From NCBI GenBank assembly GCA_030247855.1, contig JAPDRN010000087.1, positions 84,141-148,140 on the forward strand: DNA of 64,000 nt. The letters are read 5' to 3'. Position numbers and translations under genes: made by a program. Below, one piece after another: positions 11,229 through 21,802 of the stretch (the first letter of the stretch is position 1; every line of letters starts with the position of its first letter). The notes under the pieces were generated by a model. The model made no database searches and was not told the DNA's origin. It was given only the letters and a program-made list of their open reading frames with translations. The stretch comes from Knufia peltigerae (Eukaryota; Ascomycota; Eurotiomycetes; Chaetothyriales; Trichomeriaceae).

Positions 11229-12659
11229 ATGGAAAGATTACAACTTCACGTCTGCGTCGTCGGTGCAGGTCTGGGTGGTCTCGCGGCTGCCATCGGTATC
11301 ACCAGAGCAGGCCACAAAGTCACACTTCTAGAACAAGCACCTCAGTTGGGTGAGGTTGGCGCCGGCATCCAAATCCCCCCCAACACGACCAAGATCCTGG
11401 CCAGCTGGGGAATTCTACCCGCCATCGAAAAGGTGTCGGTCCGACCCAACAACGTGGTGATGAGGTCTTACCGAGACGGCCAGATCTTATCCTCTCAACC
11501 TTTGATCCCCTTGTGCGAGGACGTCTATGGGTACCCTTACCTTCACATCCACCGTGCCGACTACCACAAGATCCTCGTCGAGGAGGCGACGAGGTTGGGC
11601 GTGGACATCCGGCTGGACAGTTGCGTCACGGGCGTCGATTTCGAACGACCTGCCGTGCACATCAAGAACCGACCGGACCGACCCTTTGAGTGCGATTTGG
11701 TCATCGGGGCCGACGGTCTCAAAAGTGCCTGCCGCGAAGCCTTGCTGGGGAGACCGGACCCTCCGTACTTGACGGGAGACCTGGCCTACCGGATCACGGT
11801 CCCGGCGGAGGCCATGCTCGCCCACCCCTTACTCGCGGATCTCGTCGCGGTCCCCAACATCAACATGTGGCTGGGCCCGGACAGTCACGTCGTCTGTTAC
11901 CTTTTGAAAGGTGGCAACCTGTACAACATCGTCATCGCGTCCCCGGACAACCTCCCGGAGTTTGTCAGTCAACAAAAGGCGGACCTCGAAGAGATGCACG
12001 CCTTGTTCGAGGACTGGGACCCCAAACTCAGGGCCCTTTTGGATTTGTGTAAAGGGACGGCCAAGTGGAGGCTACAAAACTCCAGGGAGATGAGGACGTG
12101 GTCACACCCTTCCGGTCGCTTCACGTTACTCGGTGACGCTTGTCACGCGACTTTGCCGTATCTCGCTCAAGGGGCGGCCCAAGCCGTCGAGGACGCCGCG
12201 GTTTTGGCCAGTTTGTTCGAAAAGATCCAACACAAGTACCAATTGGCCGATCTTCTGACCATGTACGAGGCGGTCAGGAAACCCCGGGCGAGTCATGTGG
12301 TGAAGAAGAGTTCCGAAACTGGTCAGACAATCTATCACTTGCACGACGGCCCCAGACAGAAAGAAAGAGATCGTCAACTTTTGGCGGGTCAAGAAAACCC
12401 CTATGAAGGTTACCAGAATCGATGGCGGGACCCCGTGTTTCAAAAGTTCTTGTTCAGTTACGACGCATTTGAAGAGGCAGAAAAGGCATGGGAGACTTAC
12501 CGTAAAGGTCAATTCCCCGGGACGGCGGGAGATTTTGCCAGGGAAGATCCGGAAGGGGAAGGTGTCAGAAAGGCAGGTATACAAGAGGTCCGGGAGTTGA
12601 GAAAGGTGGAGGACAGGGAGAGAGGAATGATCGGGGTCGCCGGAGACGCGAGGTTGTGA
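11229..12659 (+). CDS. FAD-dependent monooxygenase (salicylate hydroxylase-like)
   Basis: Intronless, 476 aa. A class A flavoprotein monooxygenase: NAD(P)H reduces FAD, which then hydroxylates a (usually aromatic) substrate. GxGxxG Rossmann motif VVGAGLGGLAAA at residues 10-21, E-rich end of strand 2 (LLEQAPQLGEVGAGIQ), the DG motif VIGADGLKS near residue 158, and the GD motif GDACHATLPYLAQGAAQAVEDA from residue 302 (contacts the FAD pyrophosphate). ATG at 11229 was chosen; the frame extends upstream only to a TTG at 11196. The C-terminal 50 residues are charged and not conserved-looking. No synthase gene is adjacent, so this looks like a catabolic or detoxifying enzyme rather than part of a secondary-metabolite cluster; the substrate is unknown. 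Confidence 0.93.
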   Translation: MERLQLHVCVVGAGLGGLAAAIGITRAGHKVTLLEQAPQLGEVGAGIQIPPNTTKILASWGILPAIEKVSVRPNNVVMRSYRDGQILSSQPLIPLCEDVYGYPYLHIHRADYHKILVEEATRLGVDIRLDSCVTGVDFERPAVHIKNRPDRPFECDLVIGADGLKSACREALLGRPDPPYLTGDLAYRITVPAEAMLAHPLLADLVAVPNINMWLGPDSHVVCYLLKGGNLYNIVIASPDNLPEFVSQQKADLEEMHALFEDWDPKLRALLDLCKGTAKWRLQNSREMRTWSHPSGRFTLLGDACHATLPYLAQGAAQAVEDAAVLASLFEKIQHKYQLADLLTMYEAVRKPRASHVVKKSSETGQTIYHLHDGPRQKERDRQLLAGQENPYEGYQNRWRDPVFQKFLFSYDAFEEAEKAWETYRKGQFPGTAGDFAREDPEGEGVRKAGIQEVRELRKVEDRERGMIGVAGDARL

Positions 12660-13680
12660 TGAGAAGACTTTGTCCATTTTGTTTTTTTTGCTGGTCTATT
12701 GAGGTACGGACTATGTGTGTTTACGGGAGTACGGATGTGTTGTCTACATCTGAGATACAGGGTTCAGTCATGTTCAGTCATGTTTTACGTCCAGAACCAT
12801 TTTGAGCTTTTGTACATATGTCGAACCAGAACGACGAAAGATTCGTCTAGAACAGAGAGAGACTAGAAGACATTTACTATATTCTGTCCTTGTGTTACGT
12901 ACGGATGGAATATCCAAGCGACCAGAACAGCAACAATGGATGTTATTATGCAGGACTACAAATTCCCATGCGAGCTGAACACACTAGACAGAAACCCTGA
13001 CGGCGCCTGGACCGGCCTGGGGTGGTAACGGGGTGGTGACTGTGGAGATGAGGTATCAACCCCCGGAGCGAATCCTACAATAGGCGGTAGGCCTTAAGCC
13101 TCAAAGACCCATCACACCTCCATGTGAAAGCTTGATTGAGCCCCCGGGAAGTTGCTTAACTAGATCAAGCCTTGAAGGCGCCTGCCATGTGGGAAATAGG
13201 CGACCCCGATGGTTCTGGCTCGTATTCGTCCAAAGCTTTGGTCTCTCCTCAACATCAACCAACAATCTCCTTTGGGACATTCTCTTCCCCTTTTTCCCCT
13301 CTAGACCATATTTTTGATAGCTCGACACTGGCTTGCTATTGATCCGGGGGGGGGGGTTCTCTTTTTCGTGGCTTGCTGAAAAGTGGTCTTTTTGATGCAA
13401 GCCACCGACACACTCTTGTCGTCTCAATGGTTGTCGTGTGGTGTCGTGTCAGAGCCGGCCAAATCCCTAGCTACCTACCTAGCACTTGCTGGTGGTGGTG
13501 AAGGGGAGGGATGGAGGACAGACAGGTAGGATGATGGTGTCTGTTTTTTGTCCTTCTTGCCCCGTCGGAGGGGGGAATCATTTGATATGAATGCTAGGTG
13601 AATCCCTCTGTTGCCTTCCCTCCCTCCCCTTCATGTCTGGGTCCTTTTCTACCTCGAGGAGACGACTTTCTCTCGTCAAA
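12660..13680. other. Intergenic, 3' of monooxygenase to leader of membrane gene
   Basis: No gene seen. Contains G-run 13345-13355, a CTACCTAGG-family motif at about 13467-13482, and a short direct repeat of TTCAGTCATG near 12770-12784. Confidence 0.45.
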
Positions 13681-13771
13681 CACCAGAAGTGACAACTACC
13701 GTCGCCAGTCCTTTACTTCTAGGTCGACACCGGAAGTGACTACTGTTGTCAGTCTCTTACTTCAAGGTCGA
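13681..13771 (+). repeat. Imperfect tandem duplication in the 5' leader
   Basis: Two adjacent copies, 13681-13727 (47 nt) and 13728-13771 (44 nt), share CACC-GAAGTGAC, AGTC-TTACTTC and AAGGTCGA/TAGGTCGA blocks with a 3-nt gap. The second copy ends four bases before the ATG at 13776. It lies in the presumed 5' UTR. Confidence 0.75.
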
Positions 13772-13775
13772 CAAC

Positions 13776-16118
13776 ATGGCGTACAACATGGATGGTCAAA
13801 AGATTGATCCCATCACTGAAAAGCCTATCGTCGAAGCCAGTGTCACTGCTGTTCAAGACGATCCAAACACGTTGGAAGGCGACACGATCCGTCCGAGTCG
13901 TGACCTGAAATCTGCCATATATGCGATCGTCGGTGGTGTGGCACTACCGTGTATCCCCATCATCGTCGTCTCGGCAGTTCTTCTCTACTTCATCTTCAAA
14001 CATCGCATCGTCCCACGAGAAGGGTGGCCCGAACTCTACGTGCCAAGGGACAAAGTGGGCTACAACAGTATCAACAACATCACCCAAGCCATCAAAGACG
14101 TACGGTACGAGGGTGGCAGACCGGCATATTATGTTGCCTACAACCCTTCCACCATCACCACCATCGCGTCGTGGACAGGCAGGGTCATCCCGTACCTTTC
14201 GAGCTCCATCATGGCCCTGGTGGCCTTCTTTGCCGCTCGACACATTGTCCTGAAGTCCAAGCGAGGGCACCCCACTGAATTGCCTACCCCGGAGCAGCTG
14301 ACTCTCCTGATCAATTTACTCGGTGGCAATGGCTTCAGTCCGCTGAAAGACACCGTGCTCTACAGATGGGGCAGAAAGGAGAGACTGGTGGCTCCCCTGC
14401 CCGCGGCCTTTACAGCTCTCTTCGTCATCACTCTTCTGGGGGTGTTCATACCCATCATCGACACGTGGTTTGGTATCGCTGTCCATCCGGCAACCATCAC
14501 TCAGCTATACAACACTTCGACTTCGGCCTATCATTCCTTTGGTCGCAGTCTCGATCGTGGCACTTCGGATTCCCCGATCTGCCCAGATGGCCCGCGCACA
14601 GCAGGAGACAATGATCAAAACTGGTTCTGGCCTTGTAACTTGTACATTGGCACGCTGCACTTGGAAAACATCTTTCTCGTCGGAGGGGAAGCCGCGTCCA
14701 AAGTACAACTGGACCAGCCGACCAACGACATGATTTCCAACTATACTGGTACCCTTCCCTCGTCACCCCATAAGCACAACGAGACCTTCTTCTTCTACAG
14801 CGACCAAAGGAGCAGTGCGGCTCTCGATTACAAAGCCCAGACGATGGGCATGGCCACGCAGTGCGACCTCGCCACAACTCGCTGCCACGCCGACTATTCC
14901 AACCATACGGATCTTTCGTCTTTTCGCTGCTCTGCCGGATTCGCTGGTGATTTGACCCAATGTCTTCCCAACGTCTGGTCCACCGACGAATCTTCCGGCT
15001 CTTGCGGAATGGGCATTGGTTTCGCGACGGACGCTGAGCTCTCTCAGGCTGCAGCCATGGTCAACCTGACGGATGGATACAACTACTCTACAGGATCCCT
15101 CCCGGCTCTGCTGCAGCAAAACCCCATGTATTTCGGAGCGTGGGCAATGGGCTATCCCGGCGACGACGAAAAGAACAATCTCTACAACAACATGGACCCA
15201 GAGATCTTTCCAGGCGGCCGCGCCAACGCGGTCTGGATGCTCAACTGCACCTCGACCATCTACGACGTCACGTACACCTACTCGAACGGCAAGCTGCACA
15301 GCTTCGACGCCACGCCGGCCTCTCCGGAATGGGGTGCTTTTTTCTCTGCCCCCTTTGCGTGGTCGCCCATCGTTTTGGGTATGAAACAGGCCTCTCTCGC
15401 CCTCGAAAATGCCGCGTACCTGGCCAGCTACACGGCCACCGACGCACAAGACATGGCCAACATCTGGGCCAACCAGTTTAGTCGGTCTGCACTCGAATTG
15501 TCCGTGGGCGTTTTCTCTCCTCTCGTCAACGACATTGAACAGGTCCGGAACAGTACTGTCCAAGTGGCCCGCATCCCATTGATTCCACTTTACCTGCTGT
15601 TGAGTTTCAAGTTTCTTTATGTCATTGTCGTGGTCATCTTGGCCATTGGAGCTTATTGTTTTACTCACCCTGCCGAGACCGAGATCGTCAAAGCCCAACT
15701 CAGCGTCAAGGGGTTGGCGGCCGCTCATTTTGACCAACCGGACTTGATGAGACAGGATGTCGTCAAACAAGTCCAATCTAGATTGGAACAGGCGAAAGGA
15801 GATGGAAACGGAGTAGCAGGACCAAGCAGCAGTCCTGAAGGTTCTTCTAGTACGGCATCGACCCCTCCACCACCACCACCACCACCACCACAACAACAAC
15901 TCGGACGTGCAGCCACGGCACCCGTAGGAGGAGGCGAGCGAGAGGAACACAAACCGAAAATCGGTCTGATGCCGACCCGTGCGGGAACCTGGCAGTTTGT
16001 GCTCATGGCCAGCGGGGCCTGGCAGAGCGTCAAACCCATCGTCCAGAGTTTCGTCCTGTCCGACGCCAGAGCCGGGGAACTAGGGACCGCGGGTGACGTT
16101 TACGCCGCTTGGAAGTGA
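13776..16118 (+). CDS. Large glycosylated multi-pass membrane protein, unknown function
   Basis: Single exon, 780 aa. Start at the first ATG (13776); the frame upstream reaches only a TTG at 13746. Hydrophobic segments near residues 46-70 (VGGVALPCIPIIVVSAVLLYF), 125-150, 210-235 (LFVITLLGVFIPI) and 605-635 (FLYVIVVVILAIGAYCF). Between the third and fourth lies an extracytoplasmic-looking domain of about 360 residues with many N-x-S/T sites and paired cysteines. The C-terminal tail is cytoplasmic-looking with a run of nine prolines then three glutamines (CCA/CCACC repeat at 15867-15900). I recognise the layout as typical of uncharacterised fungal membrane proteins but cannot name a family. 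Function unknown. Confidence 0.85.
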   Translation: MAYNMDGQKIDPITEKPIVEASVTAVQDDPNTLEGDTIRPSRDLKSAIYAIVGGVALPCIPIIVVSAVLLYFIFKHRIVPREGWPELYVPRDKVGYNSINNITQAIKDVRYEGGRPAYYVAYNPSTITTIASWTGRVIPYLSSSIMALVAFFAARHIVLKSKRGHPTELPTPEQLTLLINLLGGNGFSPLKDTVLYRWGRKERLVAPLPAAFTALFVITLLGVFIPIIDTWFGIAVHPATITQLYNTSTSAYHSFGRSLDRGTSDSPICPDGPRTAGDNDQNWFWPCNLYIGTLHLENIFLVGGEAASKVQLDQPTNDMISNYTGTLPSSPHKHNETFFFYSDQRSSAALDYKAQTMGMATQCDLATTRCHADYSNHTDLSSFRCSAGFAGDLTQCLPNVWSTDESSGSCGMGIGFATDAELSQAAAMVNLTDGYNYSTGSLPALLQQNPMYFGAWAMGYPGDDEKNNLYNNMDPEIFPGGRANAVWMLNCTSTIYDVTYTYSNGKLHSFDATPASPEWGAFFSAPFAWSPIVLGMKQASLALENAAYLASYTATDAQDMANIWANQFSRSALELSVGVFSPLVNDIEQVRNSTVQVARIPLIPLYLLLSFKFLYVIVVVILAIGAYCFTHPAETEIVKAQLSVKGLAAAHFDQPDLMRQDVVKQVQSRLEQAKGDGNGVAGPSSSPEGSSSTASTPPPPPPPPPQQQLGRAATAPVGGGEREEHKPKIGLMPTRAGTWQFVLMASGAWQSVKPIVQSFVLSDARAGELGTAGDVYAAWK

Positions 16119-16476
16119 GAATTTCTCTTGTTCATATAAAAAGCACACGCAGGGAGGCGCACCCATGATGATGACACGATTTGTAAACCCAAAAAGATGC
16201 CAAGGTAGTTTCGTCGCGTATACGAGAGACATGTATATCCAGATGATTTGATTACAGAGTGAACAAAAAAACACATTCATCGGCTTCCTTGCAGTACCTA
16301 GTACAGAGCGCGTCATGCATTCAGTGCCGTGGTTCGTATTCAGTACATACCTGCCATTGGAACTGTCGAGGGCAAAAAGGAAAAATATTATCCAACATAC
16401 AGTACTACGGATCGTTCCGTATAGGCACGTACATATTGGTTCGATGACCACTGTTTCTTTCCAAAGGATCTCAAAT
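16119..16476. other. Convergent intergenic region
   Basis: Shared 3' flank of the membrane-protein gene and palA. Nothing else seen. Confidence 0.5.
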
Positions 16477-19056
16477 CTAGGCACGCCTGGGGACGGGGTA
16501 TCCCGCCTGACCCGGCTGGTTCGCCGGCGCGCCACCGAACCTGATGCCCATGTCGGGCGTCCACACCCCGCCGCCGCCGATGCTCCCACCCGCGACGTTC
16601 ACGGGCACCGGGGCGGCGGCGGCGGCGGCGGCCGAAGGCATGACCCCCGCCTCCACGGACGGGGGAGGTGGGTGGTGATTCCTCGTCGGCACCGGCGCCG
16701 GGATCCCGTCCTGCTGTTGTCCCGCCGGCCCCCCCGTCGGCCCCCGTTCGTGCCCCTGCCCCTGCCCGTGCGGCTGTGGCTGTGGGTTGGCGACCTGCGC
16801 CCGGCTCCTCGTCTTCGGTCCGGCCAGTTCTCTCCTCGTCTCTTCCAGGTTCAACCTCCCCATGTCTTGCCCCGCGAGCTCGGCCTCCATCTGACTGGCC
16901 TCGACGCGTCGTTCGTTGACCTGGGCCTTGCAGTTCTCCCTGAACCGGGTGACGTGCCCGGCCAGGTCGTTGTAAAACTTCCGGCCCGTCTCGAGGTTGC
17001 TGATGAGCTCCTTGTACTTGGCGTACCCGGTGTCCAACGCCTGCAGGGCCTTTTGCCGGTCGCGCGTGCTGGTGTCGCCTCTCCGCGCTTCGACGAAGGT
17101 CTTGTTTGCCTCCCGGAGTCGCGCCACAATCTGGTCTTGTTCTTCCTGCTCGGCCACCAAGATGTCGCGGTCCGAGTCGTACGTCTGTAGCCGCCTATCG
17201 AACAAGCCCTCGAATTGACCCGGGTCGATCTTTTGCATGGGGAATTCTCGCTCGAGTCTGGCCGCCTCGGCGAGTAGGGCAGGCCCAACATCATCAGCTT
17301 GCGCCTTCTCGCGGAGGGCAATGACGCGGTTCTTCCTCCGAGTCTCTAGACGAGATACCTCGTTCAGGCACGTGCGAAGGCGGGATGCAGCTTGGTCAAT
17401 CGTCGGTGTCATCTCCACTTGTCGGGAAGAAGGCACAAATCGCTCGAGGTCACGATTTGTGCCGCTGAGCACTTTGAGAATGTGTTCGTTCTCGCGGAAT
17501 TTGGCTTGTACAAGATTGTCGCTTGACGCTGCCGAGTTCAGGTACGTCTGGAGATCTTTCGAGCTTTGGTATAGCTTTGCCAGGGCGACTTCCGATGGCG
17601 GTCGATTCCACCTGTCTGTACCGTATCTCGACCGGGCCCTGTCATCTTCGGCCTTTTCGGCATCCAGAAGCGAGACACCTTCTTGGTAGATTGACAGGTC
17701 ATTTGTCTTGAGTTTGGTAGTGTCTTCTATTGACCGTTTTATGCGATACAGGGCATCTTGTTGACGAAGCTCTTCGGCCTTTGAGACCAAACTACCTGGA
17801 ATACCAAGTGGCTTTTCCAGTGCTTGTAATGAGCCGGGCAGATCGAGTGATTGGAGGACTTCGCGCACCCTCGCAGTCATGGCCTCAAGATCTGCAATGA
17901 TCGATTGGTTGACCAGACGGTCTCGACGATCTTCGTATATCGACGCCGCCTGGTGGACAGCATAGGGAACAAGCTTCTCAAACAGAGGTTTTCCAAACGG
18001 TTGTCCTTGTCCGAGGAGCGAAATTCCATTTGTTACCTCTGCGGGTGTTTTTGGTGCGACCATGTTGGTGCGGTCGAGAAGTCTCAGCTCTGATTTTGGC
18101 GTGACGGCTTGTAGGTAGATGACATCGTTGTCCTTCTCCGCTCTCTTCAGATCTTCTTGTACTCTGGTCTTGAGTCCATTCAAATCTCCCACCACAGTTG
18201 CGTTGACCCATCTAGCTTCCTGAAGTCCCTCATTGACGCAGTTAATACTGTCTTTTAACCGAGCGATTTCTTCTCCGTACTGCTTGTTCTGTAAACAATA
18301 CCTGGATTGTCTGTACTGAGCGGCCGCCGCAAAATGGTGGTGTTTTGCTTGCATGTGATGTATCCATTCGCTACTTACCGCTCTCGACTGACGAGATGCG
18401 TCTGCCGCGGCGATGTAGTAGTCCGACACTTTGGCTGCCAATTTAGCGACTGTCCCGTCGGACATATTTTTTTTGACCGTGATTTGCCAAAAGCATTCCT
18501 GTGCTTGAGCGAGACAGAGATTTTGTAGACTGTCTAATGTCACATCATCCATATCTTCGGGAGGGGAGGATCGCATCTCTGGTATGATTTCTGTTCGCAT
18601 GAAGGCGAAGACCCCCGCCGCGGAAATTCCATATTCCGCCGCCTGTTTGAGTCCGTCAACGGTGGTCCAATTCGTGTGGGTCGATAACTGTGAGTACAGC
18701 GCGGCAAGGTTGAACAATACATTCGCCAGTTCGAACCTGATGTTGTTCTGCAAAAGTGGCTTGTCCCTATCGTATCCAATGGCGGGGTACCAGGGGAAGT
18801 CCACACCAATATCGATGGGGAATTTTCCTCCCAGGTACCGCAGTTGAGCGGCGTAGACTGTCAGACGCCTTATTCCACTGGTGTGAGGTTCTTGAACACT
18901 GATGGCATCGGACCGGAGGAAATCGATTTCTCGAAGATCATCTGTAAACATGCCCGGAGACTGGTCGTATTTGCTGGAGATGTACTGTTTAATGGCAGAG
19001 GAGAGGTCGACCGAATGTGTCCGCCGAAAAGGTATTTCGAGTACATTTGATGCCAT
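16477..19056 (-). CDS. palA: BRO1-domain pH-response protein PalA/Rim20
   Basis: Intronless, 859 aa. PalA/Rim20 is the ALIX-like adaptor that binds ESCRT-III (Snf7/Vps32) and the YPxL motifs of the PacC/Rim101 factor, so that the latter is cleaved at alkaline pH. The N-terminal BRO1 domain (about 1-395) starts MASNVLEIPFRRTHSVDLS and contains FPWYPAIGYD, NVLFNLAALYSQL and AAGVFAFMR, all typical. A coiled-coil V domain follows (about 400-740), then a Pro/Gln/Gly/Ala-rich tail with a run of eight alanines and PVPVNV, ending YPVPRRA. Usual family length is about 800-900 residues. Start ATG at 19056 gives the conserved N-terminus. Divergent from the aldolase-like gene, sharing about 640 bp. Confidence 0.96.
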   Translation of the reverse strand: MASNVLEIPFRRTHSVDLSSAIKQYISSKYDQSPGMFTDDLREIDFLRSDAISVQEPHTSGIRRLTVYAAQLRYLGGKFPIDIGVDFPWYPAIGYDRDKPLLQNNIRFELANVLFNLAALYSQLSTHTNWTTVDGLKQAAEYGISAAGVFAFMRTEIIPEMRSSPPEDMDDVTLDSLQNLCLAQAQECFWQITVKKNMSDGTVAKLAAKVSDYYIAAADASRQSRAVSSEWIHHMQAKHHHFAAAAQYRQSRYCLQNKQYGEEIARLKDSINCVNEGLQEARWVNATVVGDLNGLKTRVQEDLKRAEKDNDVIYLQAVTPKSELRLLDRTNMVAPKTPAEVTNGISLLGQGQPFGKPLFEKLVPYAVHQAASIYEDRRDRLVNQSIIADLEAMTARVREVLQSLDLPGSLQALEKPLGIPGSLVSKAEELRQQDALYRIKRSIEDTTKLKTNDLSIYQEGVSLLDAEKAEDDRARSRYGTDRWNRPPSEVALAKLYQSSKDLQTYLNSAASSDNLVQAKFRENEHILKVLSGTNRDLERFVPSSRQVEMTPTIDQAASRLRTCLNEVSRLETRRKNRVIALREKAQADDVGPALLAEAARLEREFPMQKIDPGQFEGLFDRRLQTYDSDRDILVAEQEEQDQIVARLREANKTFVEARRGDTSTRDRQKALQALDTGYAKYKELISNLETGRKFYNDLAGHVTRFRENCKAQVNERRVEASQMEAELAGQDMGRLNLEETRRELAGPKTRSRAQVANPQPQPHGQGQGHERGPTGGPAGQQQDGIPAPVPTRNHHPPPPSVEAGVMPSAAAAAAAPVPVNVAGGSIGGGGVWTPDMGIRFGGAPANQPGQAGYPVPRRA

Positions 19057-19699
19057 CTTGCATCGGGGTGTGGGAGGTAATTGTCACGACCAAATATTGG
19101 ACATTGATTAATTCAACTATGTTGAAATGCGCAGTTTCCAGCTGCGTCAACATCAGGCTGCGATGGCCCTAAGATCTGAGCCTTGTGGTGACGTCAGTTA
19201 CTTCGCGAGATCACGTGAAAATATGAATATGTTTCTTCAGCCTTGCGACCGAAGGACTTGTCGTGTGAAAGTCCCGGTGTGACCGGCCCGGTGCAATGCC
19301 ACTCAACATCAGCTGTGCGAGGAACTAAAGATCTCACAATACACTATTCTGTGGATAACAGACCACCAAAGGGAAAGTGACAGCTTGATTCTCGGAGTCG
19401 CCTTCCTCCCAAAGTTCTAGTCGTAGAATTTTCTCCCAATCGAAAACTGTCGGATATCAGCGAAGCGGCAGGAGTCCCCGACGGAGAGAGCACAAGGACC
19501 CCACGTTGGATATTTCCTACGCCTTATTAAACTTGTCCTGCTACCGATTAGAGTGTTTCTTGTGTACATAGATTGTTGATATACGAATTGTTCGATTGTG
19601 AATTTCAGACTGAAAGAAGCAGATTGGTCCCGCGCACCCTCATTCGGACTCCTTTTTTCACGCAAACAGGTCTTGTTCTCTACAGTACAATCTTTCAGC
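19057..19699. promoter_or_regulatory. Shared divergent promoter region (palA / aldolase-like gene)
   Basis: The two genes are transcribed away from each other across 643 bp. Its size and position imply regulatory elements for both; I did not assign specific sites. Confidence 0.4.
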
Positions 19700-20695
19700 A
19701 TGGCTCCAACCGCTATCAGCGACATTTTACCCTCGGGCCCTTTTGCCTCGAAATCGGTCAAGCCGGCCGACCAAGAACACCACGTTCACGGCATGGAAGA
19801 CAAGTCACCAATGGCGGCCATCTCTCACGGCGACGTGATGCTCCCTGGTGTCCCTACATTTACAGACATGGCCGCTAAGCGTCAATGGCAACTCGAGCAC
19901 ATGGCAGCGGCTTTCCGCCACTGGGCTCGAGAGGGCTACGTCGAGGGTATCTCGGGACACATCAGTGTCAGGGACCCAGAACATGAGGATGTTTTCTGGA
20001 CAAATCGTATGTGATGATTCTCTTATACTATCGCTTGATGGAAGAATCCAAAAAGAAAATACTAGTATACTGATTTTTGACCCTTAGCCCTCGGTGTACA
20101 CTTTGGCCTCCTCAAGGCAAGTGACATGATCGCAGTCAACTTTGACGGCAAGGTCGTTGGCGGCAACCGAACTCGCCCTCCCAACGCCGCTGGGTTTTTG
20201 ATTCACAGCGAAGTCCACAAGGCTCGTCCAGACGTCCACGCCGTCTGCCACGCACACACGGTCTACGGCAAGGCGTGGAGCGTGTTCGGCAAACCCATCG
20301 AGATGCTCACCCAGGACGCTTGCAAGTTCTACAAGTCGCACAGCGTGTACAACTCGTACGGCGGCGTCGTGCTGGCCAGCGAGGAAGGCGCCCAGATCGC
20401 CAAAGCCCTCGGCCCGACCAACAAGGCCGCCATCCTGCGAAACCACGGTATCCTGACGGTCGGCAAGACGGTCGACGAAGCTGCGTTCTTGTTTTTGTCG
20501 ATGGAGCACGCGTGCCAGGGTCAATTGCTCGCCGAGGCCGCTTCTCAAGGCGGTAACATCCCGAAGGTCCTCATCGACGACGAAGAGGCCGCATACACCA
20601 ACAAGATGGAAAGCGACTCGGAAACGTGCTACGCCGAGTTCCAGGCCTATTATGAATGGGAGGACTACCACACCAAGGGAGAGTTCAAGAAGTGA
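19700..20695 (+). CDS. Class II aldolase/adducin-domain protein
   Basis: Two exons, 19700-20006 and 20088-20695, 304 aa. The fold is that of class II aldolases (fuculose- or ribulose-phosphate aldolase/epimerase) and the adducin head. Visible: GYVEGISGHISVRDPE (start of the phosphate-binding region, about residue 80), the metal-binding pair H157-x-H159 in CHAHTVYGKAWS, and LRNHGILTVGKTVDEA with the third histidine. The intron has a GTATGT donor and the splice joins DVFWTN to PLGVHFGLL. Similar fungal proteins (for example S. pombe Mug14) have no firmly known reaction. All metal ligands seem present, so an active aldolase or epimerase is possible; an adducin-like role is the alternative. Confidence 0.93.
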
Positions 20696-21802
20696 TGAAA
20701 GATATATACTTATGAGGCATGTGACGAAGGATCCAGCGTCGTGGTACGTACGGGAGGAAGCAAAGAGACGTGTGAAATGACATGACAACTGGAGAAGACA
20801 CAGGGGCATTGGCGGAGCCACACCTAAGGAGGCTGTACCAACAATTGTGTGCGGATCCATTCATTGGATTGAAACGGCCAGCCTTTGACTGGTCTTCTAT
20901 TGGCTTGTGAGAAATCACCACAAATCAAAGCACATGCGTTTCGGGACAAGATGATGCATGGCCATCTGATCTGCACGAAACGTGTATGCAAATCCCTTCA
21001 TTGGTTGTATATAACTTGGTGAGACTGCATTTGGCATAGAATTTTTGGAATCAAAGCACATTAGGTACAGACCAAGACTTTTTTTGATATCTAGAGTGTA
21101 CCCATGGGCGACTCTGCATTTGATCAGCTACAAACCTTTTGGCCGTCCTGTCTTTTGATGATTTGATCGAGAGAAGTAGTGGATACTCGGTGGTTTCTCG
21201 TCCACCGTTGTTGGCAGTGCCCCGAAACCCGACACAATTCGAACCTTGATGGATGGCAAAGGGGGTTGTGAATGGACTTCATATCCAGTTTATGGAATGG
21301 TCCATCTGGTCTGTTCTAAATGACCAATGGGCCCATGACCGATCAATCGAGTTCTTGAAGTTGTGAGGAGGCCCAATACTATACTTGATACCTACTAACT
21401 GGGGCCTCTCGGGTGGTTCCAACTTCCAAGTGGTTTGAATCCCTAAGCTATATGCGATCGGACCCTTCTCGGTGAGAGTCGGATATACCAGGCTCCAAAG
21501 AACAAATTCTATAGGAGTAAAATCCCCAGAGAACTTGTTTCTGTTTCCGTCTTTCTGAAACTTTGCATGTCTCGACGCACATAGGGATGCTTTTCCGTGG
21601 TTGTGGATTTTCCCCCATTTTCTAGCGACCCGTCCTTTCCGCATTGGTGGGTGTTTTTGTGAATTCCTTCAAGACGATCATGATCAACACCGTAGTTTTC
21701 GATTCTGGTTCGAAATCGGAAGCAGTCCACGTTTGGCTTCAAGGCTGATGCTGTTGATGCCGCTGCTGTACGGGCCCGTTGGCGTTTTGGCGTTTGTTCG
21801 AT
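20696..21802. other. Intergenic
   Basis: About 1.1 kb, no credible gene. Short frames on the minus strand at 21279-21742 overlap each other in different frames and show no family sequence. Confidence 0.45.

Noticed and set aside
14763..15950. 395-codon antisense frame inside the membrane-protein gene
   Set aside because: Overlaps a convincing 780-residue sense frame and shows only biased composition.
11229..16118. Secondary-metabolite cluster around the FAD monooxygenase
   Set aside because: No synthase, cyclase, transferase or cluster regulator adjacent; the neighbour is an unknown membrane protein.
16315..17190. 291-codon plus-strand frame at the 3' end of palA
   Set aside because: Arg/Pro/Leu-rich shadow of the GC-rich palA tail.
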